Source: Oryzomicrobium sp. (GTDB lineage Bacteria; Pseudomonadota; Gammaproteobacteria; Burkholderiales; Rhodocyclaceae). Taken from it: 64,000 nucleotides of DNA. The stretch covers positions 234,174-298,173 of the forward strand of contig NZ_JAJTBG010000004.1 of assembly GCF_021287045.1 (NCBI RefSeq), in the 5' to 3' direction. This document shows positions 1 to 7,709 of the stretch, piece by piece. Numbering within the stretch: the first letter of the stretch is position 1; each line of letters opens with the position of its first letter. The position numbers were made by a program, and so were the translations under genes. Below the pieces are notes generated by a model. It made no database searches and was not told the DNA's origin. It saw only the letters and a program-made list of their open reading frames with translations.

Positions 1-483
1 GCGCAACTCCTTGGCCAGGTCCGAGGTACCGATGACGATGGCCTCAAGGCGCGGATGGGCGGCGGCAATGGCGTTGATTTCGAGAAAGGCCCGGGGCGTT
101 TCCGCCATGATCCACACCGGCAGATCGGCCGGCGCCCCGGCTGCATCCAGGGCGGCAACGGCCTCATGGACCTGTTCCGCCCGCTCGATCTTGGGAAAAA
201 GAATGGCGTTGGCGCCGCAGTCGGCCACGGCCGCCACGTCGTCACGGCCCCAGTGCGTGGTCAGGCCGTTGACCCGGACCACCACCTCCCGGTGCCCGTA
301 GCCACCGGCACGAACGGCGGCGGCCACCTGTTCCCGGGCGAGGAATTTGGCATCGGGGGCCACCGCGTCTTCCAGGTCCAGGATCAGGCAGTCCGCCGGC
401 AGGGTGCGGGCCTTCTCCAGGGCCCGGGCGTTGGCTCCGGGCATGTAGAGGGCCGAACGGCGGGGACGGGACTTGCTGCTCAT
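1..483 (-). CDS. HpcH/HpaI aldolase / CitE-family lyase, 3' part cut by window edge
   Basis: The 161 N-terminal residues present belong to the citrate lyase beta subunit-like (CitE) family, which cleaves or condenses CoA thioesters such as malyl-CoA or citramalyl-CoA. Family marks are LDLEDAVAPD near residue 36, the substrate-binding VRVNG segment, the metal-ligand glutamate in MAETPRA and the aspartate in GTSDLAKE near the cut. The ATG at 483 begins MSSKSRPRRSALYMPG, a typical family start. It is the last gene of a minus-strand run with a second CitE homologue 35 bp upstream. Substrate cannot be assigned; citramalyl-CoA or malyl-CoA are the obvious candidates given the neighbouring CoA-transferase. 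Confidence 0.85.
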   Translation of the reverse strand, partial: MSSKSRPRRSALYMPGANARALEKARTLPADCLILDLEDAVAPDAKFLAREQVAAAVRAGGYGHREVVVRVNGLTTHWGRDDVAAVADCGANAILFPKIERAEQVHEAVAALDAAGAPADLPVWIMAETPRAFLEINAIAAAHPRLEAIVIGTSDLAKELR

Positions 484-518
484 GGAATGCTCCTTATCTT
501 TTTCAACGCTTTAATTTT

Positions 519-1499
519 CTAGGCGGATGCCGGGTCGATGGCGTCGGCCTTGCGCAACAGGTTCTCGGCCAGTTTGATGCTGGCGATGTCGATCAGGCGG
601 CCGTCGAGGCTGACGGCTCCCCTGCCCTCGCGCTGGGCGCTTTCCATGGCGTCCACGATGCGCCGGGCGTTGGCCAGCTCGTCCTCGGTGGGGCTGAAGG
701 CATCGTTGGCCAGGGCGATCTGGCTGGGGTGGATGGCCCATTTGCCTTCGAAGCCCAGCGCCGCCGCGCGCCGCGCCGCCGCACTATAACCGGCCGGATC
801 GGAAAAGTCGCCGAATGGGCCGTCCACCGGGCGCAGGCCGTAGGCCCGGCAGGCGACCAGGACCCGGCTCTGGGCGTAATGCCAGGGGTCGCCGGGGGTG
901 AAGCTGCGCGCCCGGTCTGCCTTGCCGCCGCCCAACATGCCGTAGTCGGGGTGGCCGGCGCCGATGATAGTCGATCGGGCCCGGGTCGAGGCGGCGTAAT
1001 CCCCCACCCCGAAGCTGAGGGCTTCGAGTCGGGGCGAGCTCTGGGCGATGGCCTCCACGTTGGCCATGCCCAGGGCGGTCTCGATCAGCACGTCGAACCC
1101 CAGGCGCTTGCTGCGTTTCTTGGCGGCCTCGATCTGGCTGACCAGCATGTCCACGGCGTAGACGTCGGCCGGCACGCCCACCTTGGGGATTAGCAGCATG
1201 TCCAGGCGCGGGCAGTTCTCGACGATGTCCACCACGTCCCGGTACATGTATTCGGTGTCCAGGCCGTTGATGCGCACTTGCAGGGTCTTGTCGCCCCAGT
1301 CGATGTCGTTCAGGGCCTCGATGGCGTTGCGCCGGGCCCGGGCCTTTTCGTCCGGGGCCACCGCGTCCTCGCAGTCGAGAAAGATCACGTCGGAGCCGGA
1401 TCGGGCGGCCTTTTCGAAGAAGGCCGGATTGGATGCGGGCACGGCCAGCTGGGAGCGTTGCAGGCGGGGTGTGGCGGGGGGGAAGAAGGTGGCGCTCAT
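519..1499 (-). CDS. Malyl-CoA/citramalyl-CoA lyase-like protein (CitE family)
   Basis: A 326-aa HpcH/HpaI aldolase-fold protein of about the length of L-malyl-CoA lyase. LDCEDAVAPDEK, VRINGLDTEY, the metal-binding glutamate in LIETALGM and the aspartate in FGVGDYAAS are present, and the C-terminal EGKWAIHPSQI element that closes the active site in malyl-CoA lyases is intact. The ATG at 1499 is chosen because the family alignment begins there; the frame stays open 66 codons further upstream but that part is low-complexity and overlaps the dctP-like gene. The two CitE paralogues in one operon may act on different stereoisomers or chain lengths, which is inference. Function to reaction class is secure; substrate is not. 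Confidence 0.85.
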   Translation of the reverse strand: MSATFFPPATPRLQRSQLAVPASNPAFFEKAARSGSDVIFLDCEDAVAPDEKARARRNAIEALNDIDWGDKTLQVRINGLDTEYMYRDVVDIVENCPRLDMLLIPKVGVPADVYAVDMLVSQIEAAKKRSKRLGFDVLIETALGMANVEAIAQSSPRLEALSFGVGDYAASTRARSTIIGAGHPDYGMLGGGKADRARSFTPGDPWHYAQSRVLVACRAYGLRPVDGPFGDFSDPAGYSAAARRAAALGFEGKWAIHPSQIALANDAFSPTEDELANARRIVDAMESAQREGRGAVSLDGRLIDIASIKLAENLLRKADAIDPASA

Positions 1500-1588
1500 G
1501 GTTTTTCCTGTCGATGCGGTGGGAGCGTGGGAGAGCCGAAGAGCGGCAGCCTGCTTCCCACCGGCGGTATCGGGATGGGTGGTAGCGA

Positions 1589-2596
1589 TCAGAGCTTGTT
1601 GGGATCGAAGCCGGTTTCGCGGTAGATGGACTGGATCAGCTCCTTGCCGACCCGGGCCTCCATCTCCTTGTGCACCTTGAGCATGGCCTTCTTCCACTCG
1701 GCCCGTTCCTGGGGCGTCAGGGTAATCACCTGGGTCTTGCCGCTCTTGCGGATCGCTTCCAGGGCGTCGTCGTTTTCCTTCTTGGCGATCTCCGACACGT
1801 ACTGGGTTGCCTCCTGGAGCGCGCCATCCACCGTGGTGCGCAGGTCCGGCGGCAGGCCTTCCCAGAACCGCTTGTTCACGATCACCGCGTAGCCGATGTA
1901 GCCGTGGTCCGACACCGTCAGGTATTTCTGCACCTCGTGCATCTTCTGGGTGTAGATGTTCGAGGCGGTGTTCTCGGTGCCGTCCACCACCCCGGTCTGG
2001 AGCGCCGGATAGACCTCCGAGAACGCCAGGATCTGGGGAATCGCCCCGATGGCCCGCATCTGCGAATCCAGCACCTTGGACGACTGAATGCGCATCTTCA
2101 GGCCCTTGAAGTCGGTCACGGCCTTCAGGGGGCGGTTGGCGGTCATCTGCTTGAAGCCGTTGTCCCAGAAGGCCAGCCCCAGGGCGCCCTTGGGCTCCAG
2201 CTTGCGCAGCAGTTCCCGGCCCACGGGGCCCTGGGTGATCTTATGCAACTCGGCGTAGTCGTCGAAGATGAACGGCAGGTCGAACACCTCGAATTCCTTC
2301 ACCCCCAGGGGGCCGAACTTGGCGGGGGACGGGGCCAGCATCTGCACCGCCCCCAGTTGCAGCGCCTCCATTTCCTCTTTGTCCTTGTACAGGGTGCTGT
2401 TCGGGTACAGCTCCACCCGGACGCGCCCCTTGGTGCGCTCTTCCACCAGTTTCTTGAAATACTCGCCGCCCTTGCCCTTGGGGGTGTCCGGGGTGGTGGT
2501 GTGGCTGAACTTGATGACGATCGGCTGCTGGGCCGCGGCGCCGCCGGCGGCCAGCAGGACCAGGGCGGTGCAACAGGTGCGGATGAAATGGTTCAT
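1589..2596 (-). CDS. TRAP transporter solute-binding protein, DctP family
   Basis: A 335-aa periplasmic binding protein. Residues 1-22 (MNHFIRTCC...AAA) form a Sec signal peptide followed by QQPIVIKFSHTTTPDTPKGKGGEYF, the classic DctP opening. The mid-protein arginine motif (KGLKMRIQSS) and EVYPALQTGVVDGTEN, which contact the carboxylate ligand in this family, are present. It should deliver a mono- or dicarboxylate to a TRAP permease. No DctQ or DctM membrane subunit is adjacent, so the permease must be encoded elsewhere or the protein is an orphan. It lies between the CoA-transferase (72 bp upstream) and the lyases (89 bp downstream), suggesting uptake of the acid that is then activated to a CoA ester. 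Confidence 0.9.
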   Translation of the reverse strand: MNHFIRTCCTALVLLAAGGAAAQQPIVIKFSHTTTPDTPKGKGGEYFKKLVEERTKGRVRVELYPNSTLYKDKEEMEALQLGAVQMLAPSPAKFGPLGVKEFEVFDLPFIFDDYAELHKITQGPVGRELLRKLEPKGALGLAFWDNGFKQMTANRPLKAVTDFKGLKMRIQSSKVLDSQMRAIGAIPQILAFSEVYPALQTGVVDGTENTASNIYTQKMHEVQKYLTVSDHGYIGYAVIVNKRFWEGLPPDLRTTVDGALQEATQYVSEIAKKENDDALEAIRKSGKTQVITLTPQERAEWKKAMLKVHKEMEARVGKELIQSIYRETGFDPNKL

Positions 2597-2668
2597 GGTC
2601 TCCTCGCTTTTATGGTCAGGGTCATGGGTGATGCGGGTGGTGCGAAACCGTTGGAATGAAGCCGGCTG

Positions 2669-3895
2669 CTAGATCACCCCGGCATTGGCCAAGGCGGCCA
2701 GTTCGCCGTCGTCCAGGCCCAGCAGGCCGCCGAGCACGTCCCGGTTGTCGGCCCCCAGGGCACGGCCGGCGTGCTTGAAGGTGGCCGGCGTGGCCGACAG
2801 GTGCGGCACGGCGGCCGGCAACACCAGATGGCCGACCCGGGGGTCGTCGACTTCCATCAGGTTGCCCCGGGCGGCGTACTGGGGATCGGCAAAGATGTCG
2901 GCGATCGAATAGACCTGGGCGCAGGGCACCCCGCCTTCCCGGGTCAGGGCCAGCACCTGGGCCAGGGGGTGGCGGCCGATCCATTCCCCCACCAGCCCGT
3001 TGATGCGCTCCCGGCCGGCCACCCGGGCAGTGCTGCTCGGGTATTCGGTGGCCAGTTCGGGGCGTCCCATCACCTCGGCCAAGCGGGCGAACATGCGGTC
3101 GTTGGTGCAGGCCAGGGCCACCCATTCGCCACTGGCGGTCTGGTAATGGCTGTGGGGCACCACGTTGATGGTGTCGGCCCCCATGCGACGCCGCACCACG
3201 CCGAACTTGGCGTAGGCCGGGGCGATCTCGTCCAGGAGCCGGAACACCGATTCGTACAGGCCGATGTCGATGTACTGGCCCTCCCCGGTCTTTTCCAGGG
3301 CCCGCAGGGCGGTCAGGATGCCAATGGCGCCCCACATGCCGGACACGTAGTCGGCCATGGAGGTCGAGCCGGGCACCACCGGCGGCCCATCGGCCTCACC
3401 GGCCAGGTCGGAAAGCCCGGAGAAAGCGTGGGCAATGCGGGCAAAACCCGGTTCGTTCCGCTTCGGGCCGGTCTGGCCGTAGGCGGTGATGCGCAGCATG
3501 ATCAGGCGCGGATTGAGGGCCTTCAGGTCTTCGTAGCCCAGGCCCCACTTCTCCAGGGTGCCGGGGCGGAAGTTCTCCAGAACCACGTCGGCCTGGGTTG
3601 CCAGGCGGCGAAAGATGGCCGCGCCCTCGGGCGTGCGCAGGTCCAGGGTGACGGTCTTCTTGTTGCGCGACTCGCTCATCCACACCAGGCTGTCGCCGCA
3701 TTCGGTGGGGGTGCCGAACTGGCGCAGGGAGTCCCCCGCGCCGGGCTGCTCGATCTTGATCACCTCGGCGCCGAAGTCGGCCAGGATAGTTCCGCAGAAC
3801 GGCGCCGCCACGAAGGTGGCGATATCCAGGACACGCAGTCCCGCCAGGGCTTCCAGGGGCTGGGCGCCCTCTTCTCTCGTTTCGTTCGCTTGCAC
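2669..3895 (-). CDS. CaiB/BaiF (class III) CoA-transferase
   Basis: A 408-aa class III CoA-transferase that moves CoA between carboxylic acids. Visible family motifs are LRVLDIATFVAAPFCGTILADFGAEVIKIEQPGAGD at the N-terminus (residues 20-55), NKKTVTLDLRTPEG, ENFRPGTLEKWGLGYEDL, and the candidate catalytic aspartate D182 in SMADYVSGMWG. The GTG at 3895 is preferred because GAGGAG lies six bases upstream; the longer open frame to 3985 lacks a ribosome site and family similarity. It is first in the minus-strand operon with the DctP and CitE genes, consistent with activation of malate, citramalate, itaconate or mesaconate before lyase cleavage. The exact acid is unknown. Confidence 0.88.
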   Translation of the reverse strand: MQANETREEGAQPLEALAGLRVLDIATFVAAPFCGTILADFGAEVIKIEQPGAGDSLRQFGTPTECGDSLVWMSESRNKKTVTLDLRTPEGAAIFRRLATQADVVLENFRPGTLEKWGLGYEDLKALNPRLIMLRITAYGQTGPKRNEPGFARIAHAFSGLSDLAGEADGPPVVPGSTSMADYVSGMWGAIGILTALRALEKTGEGQYIDIGLYESVFRLLDEIAPAYAKFGVVRRRMGADTINVVPHSHYQTASGEWVALACTNDRMFARLAEVMGRPELATEYPSSTARVAGRERINGLVGEWIGRHPLAQVLALTREGGVPCAQVYSIADIFADPQYAARGNLMEVDDPRVGHLVLPAAVPHLSATPATFKHAGRALGADNRDVLGGLLGLDDGELAALANAGVI

Positions 3896-4111
3896 AGCCG
3901 GCTCCTCGGTTGGGTCGTGGCGCGCCGGACAGAAGTGCCCGGACGCGGCGGAGCCCACTCTACGGACGGCCGAATCAAGCAACAAACGGAAATATGAGAA
4001 CGATTATTCTGTTTTTTCGCATAAATGCGTAAGCTCGTTGCCGAGCGGAGGGGCGGCATCAGGTGACGAGCCGTCCTTCCCCAACGCTAGCCCCCATTGC
4101 GGAGAACGCCT
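3896..4111. promoter_or_regulatory. Divergent promoter region between CoA-transferase and LysR genes
   Basis: This 216-bp gap holds a noticeably AT-rich core at about 3985-4030, including a T-tract and TAAATGCG, in otherwise very GC-rich DNA. It separates two divergently transcribed genes, the usual arrangement for a LysR-type regulator and its target operon. No individual operator can be assigned by eye. Confidence 0.4.
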
Positions 4112-5029
4112 GTGAAAACGCCCCTGGCCGCCATGGCCAACGTCAATCTCAAGCTGCTGCACACCTTCATGCTGGTGGGCGAGCACGGTAGCTTCCGCGA
4201 AGCGGCCGAACGGGCCCATCGTTCCCAGTCGGCGGTGAGCACCCAGATTCGCCAGCTCGAAGAACAGCTCGGCGTGGCCCTCTTCCACCGCACCACCCGG
4301 CGCGTCAGCCTCACCGTCGAAGGCGCCCAGTTGCTCGAATGCGCCCGGCGCGCCGTGCAGGAGATGGAGCTGGGGCTGCGCAAGATCCAGGAATCCGCCG
4401 ACATCCAGCGCGGGCGCATCGCCCTGGCCTGTTCGCCGACCATCGCCGGCACCCGCCTGGCCCGGGTGCTGGCCGCCTTCGAGCGGGACTACCCGGGGGT
4501 GCAGGTGTTCGTCCGGGAGCTGTCGTCCGAGGCCATGTTCGAGTGCGTGCGCCAGCGGGAGGTGGATTTCGCCTTCGGCCCGGTGGTCGAGACTGGCGAG
4601 TTCCACTTCGAGACGATTCTCGAAGATCCGCTCTACGCCTTGGTTCCCAAGCGTTTCGCTGGTTCGGCGACCAAGGCCATCGCCCTGCCCACCCTGGCGC
4701 GCATGCCCCTGCTGCTGCTCGACAAGGCCAGCGCCCTGCGCCGGCTGTTCGAGGGCGCCCTGCGCAGCCACGACCTGGATTTTTCGTCCCGCTACCAGTT
4801 CACCCAGGTGCAGAGCCTGATCTCCATGGCCCGGGCGGGCCTGGGCGCCGCCATCCTGCCCCGGGTGGCCCTGCCCGAGGGGGAGGACGACGCCGCGCTC
4901 CCCTTGCGCATCGTCAATCCGCCCCTGGTGCGGGAACTGGCGGTGATCACCCTGCGCGGCCAGGCCCTGTCGCCGGCGGCGGCGCGCATGGTGCAGCTGC
5001 TGCGCCAGTTGATGGGCGACCGGGGATGA
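4112..5029 (+). CDS. LysR-family transcriptional regulator
   Basis: A 305-aa LysR-type regulator. The winged helix-turn-helix is at the N-terminus (VNLKLLHTFMLVGEHGSFREAAERAHRSQSAVSTQIRQLEEQLGVALFHRTTRRVSLT), followed by a linker helix and a periplasmic-binding-like effector domain. The GTG at 4112 is chosen because GGAGA lies six bases upstream; an in-frame ATG at 4133 has no ribosome site. Divergent orientation from the CoA-transferase/DctP/CitE operon suggests it regulates that operon in response to the transported acid or a CoA derivative, by analogy with other LysR pairs. The effector is not deducible. Confidence 0.9.
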   Translation: MKTPLAAMANVNLKLLHTFMLVGEHGSFREAAERAHRSQSAVSTQIRQLEEQLGVALFHRTTRRVSLTVEGAQLLECARRAVQEMELGLRKIQESADIQRGRIALACSPTIAGTRLARVLAAFERDYPGVQVFVRELSSEAMFECVRQREVDFAFGPVVETGEFHFETILEDPLYALVPKRFAGSATKAIALPTLARMPLLLLDKASALRRLFEGALRSHDLDFSSRYQFTQVQSLISMARAGLGAAILPRVALPEGEDDAALPLRIVNPPLVRELAVITLRGQALSPAAARMVQLLRQLMGDRG

Positions 5030-5071
5030 ACCGGCGCGGAATGCGGAGAGGGGCCTTTCTGCGCATTCCGG

Positions 5072-5100
5072 CATAAGCAACAAAGATTTCCTTCGTTCGT
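5072..5100 (+). promoter_or_regulatory. Possible sulfur-control (CysB/Cbl-like) site upstream of encapsulin operon
   Basis: Starting CATAAGCAACAAAG and continuing TTTCCTTCGTTCG, this AT-richer segment lies 88 bp before the rhodanese start. It resembles the ATAA...TTCGTT pattern found upstream of sulfate-starvation genes under CysB-type control in proteobacteria. The resemblance is by eye only; no scoring matrix was applied. Sulfur control would fit the genes downstream. Confidence 0.3.
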
Positions 5101-5187
5101 GGCGAAAAGGGCCGGCCGTAGATTGTCGCTGGCCCCGGGCGAAACCTTGCTAACGCGGGGCATTCGACCCGTTTCAAGGACATCGCC

Positions 5188-5709
5188 ATGACCGCCGCCA
5201 CGCTCGCCTCCCCTGCCCCCGACACCGACGCCGCCGAGACAACCGTCCTGGCCGCTCGGGAAACCGATCCCCAACGCATTCTCGACGAGGCCCGGGAGCG
5301 GGCGCGCCGGGACGGGCTGGCCTACGCCGGCGGGGTCTATCCGCCCGAGGCCTGGCAACTGGTGTCGAGCGGCGCCGCCGTGCTGGTGGACGTGCGCACC
5401 GCCGAAGAGCTGAAGTACGTCGGCCGGGTGCCCGGCGCCCTCCACGCGGCCTGGCAGACCGGGCCGGCCATGATCAAGAACCCGCGCTTCCTGCGCGAGT
5501 TGGAATCCAAGGTCGGCAAGGACGACGTGGTGCTGTTCCTGTGCCGCAGCGGCAAGCGTTCCGCCGCCGCCGCCGAGGCTGCCGCCGCTAAGGGCTTCAC
5601 CCAGGTCTTCAACATCCTCGAAGGCTTCGAGGGAGACCTGGACGGCCAGCAGCGGCGCGGCGATTCCGGTGGCTGGCGGCACTGGGGCCTGCCCTGGGTG
5701 CAGGACTGA
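5188..5709 (+). CDS. Rhodanese-like sulfurtransferase of the encapsulin operon
   Basis: A 173-aa single-domain rhodanese. The first ~45 residues are Ala-rich and probably flexible; the domain spans about 50-173 with VLVDVRTAEE (residues 65-74) and the persulfide-carrying active loop LCRSGKRS, Cys119. It should accept or pass on sulfane sulfur. AAGGA precedes the ATG. It is the first gene of a four-gene operon, three bases before the serine acetyltransferase, and rhodaneses are a known accessory of family 2A encapsulin loci. It may shuttle persulfide between the cysteine desulfurase compartment and cytosolic acceptors; that role is inferred. Confidence 0.9.
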   Translation: MTAATLASPAPDTDAAETTVLAARETDPQRILDEARERARRDGLAYAGGVYPPEAWQLVSSGAAVLVDVRTAEELKYVGRVPGALHAAWQTGPAMIKNPRFLRELESKVGKDDVVLFLCRSGKRSAAAAEAAAAKGFTQVFNILEGFEGDLDGQQRRGDSGGWRHWGLPWVQD

Positions 5710-5712
5710 GCC

Positions 5713-6696
5713 ATGAGCGATCTTCATCATCCCCTCCCGGTGCCGGCCGCCGACCAGCACTGGAATCTGGACGCCATCGTCGCCGAGCTGCGCCAGGCCC
5801 GCCTGCGCTGGCGCGGCGCCCACGGCCGGCTGCGGGAATTGCGTGCCCGGGAGCTCCCCTCCCGGGAGGCCCTGGCCCAGATCGTCCAGGCCCTGTGCGG
5901 CACCCTCTTTCCCATGCGCCTGGGCCCCCCCGACTTGCGCGACGAGAGCGAGGACTACTACGTGGGCCACACCCTGGACGCGGCCCTCAACGCCCTGCTC
6001 GCCCAGGTGCGCCTGGAGCTGGCCTACCAGGCCCGCCAGCAGGGGCGGGACAGCGCCCGGGCCGAGGCCGACGCGGTGGACATCGTGCGCCGCTTCGCCG
6101 CTGGCCTGCCCGGCATCCGCGGCCTGCTCGACAGCGACGTGGTGGCCGCTTTCCAGGGCGACCCGGCGGCCCGCAGCGTGGACGAAGTTCTGCTCTGCTA
6201 CCCGGGCGTGGTGGCGGTGACCCACCACCGGCTGGCCCACAGCCTGTATGCCCTGGGCGTGCCCCTGCTGGCGCGCATGGTGGCCGAGATCGCCCACGGC
6301 GAAACCGGCATCGACATCCATCCCGGCGCCCGGATCGGCCCCGGCTTCTTCATCGACCACGGCACCGGTGTGGTGATCGGCGAAACGGCGGTGATCGGCG
6401 CCCGGGTGCGTCTTTACCAGGCCGTCACCCTCGGGGCCAAGCGCTTCGAGGTGGACGCCGAGAGCGACAGCGGCGCTTTGGCCAAGGGGCAGCCCCGCCA
6501 CCCGATCGTCGAGGACGACGTGGTGATCTACGCCGGCGCCACCATCCTCGGGCGCATCACCATCGGCCGGGGCTCGGTGATCGGCGGCAACGTCTGGCTG
6601 ACCCGCAGCGTGCCCCTGGGCAGCAACGTCACCCAGGCCAACCTGCTGCGCGAGCCCCTGGCTCCCTCTCCTTCTCCCACCACCGCCGCGGCCTAG
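5713..6696 (+). CDS. epsC: Serine O-acetyltransferase (EpsC/SrpH type)
   Basis: A 327-aa serine acetyltransferase, longer than CysE-type enzymes and matching the EpsC/SrpH form that accompanies family 2A encapsulins. An alpha-helical N-terminal half (about 1-190) is followed by the left-handed beta-helix acyltransferase domain with GIDIHPGARIGPGFFIDHGTGVVIGETAVIGARVRLYQAVTLGA, including the histidines and aspartate expected for serine acetylation. It makes O-acetylserine from serine and acetyl-CoA, the acceptor for sulfide in cysteine synthesis. Placement three bases after the rhodanese and 80 bp before the encapsulin gene links cysteine supply to the compartment's cysteine desulfurase. Confidence 0.92.
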   Translation: MSDLHHPLPVPAADQHWNLDAIVAELRQARLRWRGAHGRLRELRARELPSREALAQIVQALCGTLFPMRLGPPDLRDESEDYYVGHTLDAALNALLAQVRLELAYQARQQGRDSARAEADAVDIVRRFAAGLPGIRGLLDSDVVAAFQGDPAARSVDEVLLCYPGVVAVTHHRLAHSLYALGVPLLARMVAEIAHGETGIDIHPGARIGPGFFIDHGTGVVIGETAVIGARVRLYQAVTLGAKRFEVDAESDSGALAKGQPRHPIVEDDVVIYAGATILGRITIGRGSVIGGNVWLTRSVPLGSNVTQANLLREPLAPSPSPTTAAA

Positions 6697-6776
6697 CGGC
6701 CGTCCCTCCGCCCATGACCCACCCGCTGCTGCTCTACGGCTGTTGCATCCCCCATTAACCTGCTCAGGAGCACGAC

Positions 6777-7709
6777 ATGGCTGAAAACCAGGACGTACGC
6801 CAGGCCCTCGGCGACCACGCCGCGCGGCAGTTGGCCAACGCCACCAAAACCGTTCCCCAGTATTCGATCATCACCCCCCGCTGGCTGGTGCATCTGCTGC
6901 AATGGCAACCCGTGGAGGCTGGCATCTTCCGCCTCAACAAGGTCAAGAACGCCGCCCAGATCCGGGTGGCCTGCTCCCGCCGCGACGAGGCCGAACTGCC
7001 CCAGACCTTTGTCGATTACGAGGACCAGCCCCGGGAATACTTCCTCAACGCCGTCACCACCATCCTGGACGTGCACACCCGGGTCTCGGACCTCTACAGC
7101 AGCCCCCACGACCAGATCAAGGAGCAGCTGCGCCTCACCATCGAGACCATCAAGGAGCGCCAGGAAAGCGAGTTGATCAACAACCCGGAATACGGGCTGC
7201 TCGCCAACGTGGACCCGACCCAGCGCATTTCCACCCTCACCGGCGCCCCGACCCCGGACGACCTGGACGAGCTGATCGCCAAGGTGTGGAAGGAGCCGGG
7301 TTTCTTCCTCGCCCACCCCCTGGCGATCGCCGCCTTCGGCCGGGAATGCACCCGCCGCGGCGTGCCCCCGCCGACGGTGAGCCTGTTCGGCTCCCAGTTC
7401 CTCACCTGGCGCGGCCTGCCCCTGATCCCCTCGGACAAGGTGCCCATCGACGAGGACGGCAAGACCAAGATCCTGCTGCTGCGCGTCGGCGACAAGCGTC
7501 AGGGCGTGGTCGGCCTGTATCAGCCCGGCCTGGCCGGCGAGCAGAGCCCGGGCCTGTCGGTGCGCTTCATGGGCATCAACCGCAACGCCATCGCCTCCTA
7601 CCTGATTTCGCTGTATTGCTCGCTGGCGGTGCTGACCGAAGATGCCCTGGCGGTTCTCGATGACGTGGAGATCGGCAAGTACCATGACTACCCCGACACC
7701 TACAAGTAA
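6777..7709 (+). CDS. srpI: Family 2A encapsulin shell protein (SrpI-like)
   Basis: A 310-aa protein recognised as the family 2A encapsulin (SrpI, formerly sulfate-regulated membrane-like protein), which has the HK97 phage capsid fold and self-assembles into an icosahedral nanocompartment. Recognisable segments are TKTVPQYSIITPRWLVHLLQW, LPQTFVDYEDQPREYFLNAVTTILDVHTRVSDLYS, and ANVDPTQRISTLTGAPTPDDLDELIAKVWKEP. No cyclic-nucleotide-binding insertion is present, which separates it from family 2B. AGGAG lies six bases before the ATG. Flanking serine acetyltransferase and a cysteine desulfurase whose start overlaps this gene's end by 26 bp reproduce the known operon order. No transmembrane segment is evident despite older membrane annotations for this family. 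Confidence 0.93.
   Translation: MAENQDVRQALGDHAARQLANATKTVPQYSIITPRWLVHLLQWQPVEAGIFRLNKVKNAAQIRVACSRRDEAELPQTFVDYEDQPREYFLNAVTTILDVHTRVSDLYSSPHDQIKEQLRLTIETIKERQESELINNPEYGLLANVDPTQRISTLTGAPTPDDLDELIAKVWKEPGFFLAHPLAIAAFGRECTRRGVPPPTVSLFGSQFLTWRGLPLIPSDKVPIDEDGKTKILLLRVGDKRQGVVGLYQPGLAGEQSPGLSVRFMGINRNAIASYLISLYCSLAVLTEDALAVLDDVEIGKYHDYPDTYK

Noticed and set aside
4792-6501. 569-codon minus-strand frame across the LysR, rhodanese and EpsC genes
   Set aside because: Antisense to three well-supported genes with no recognisable domain.
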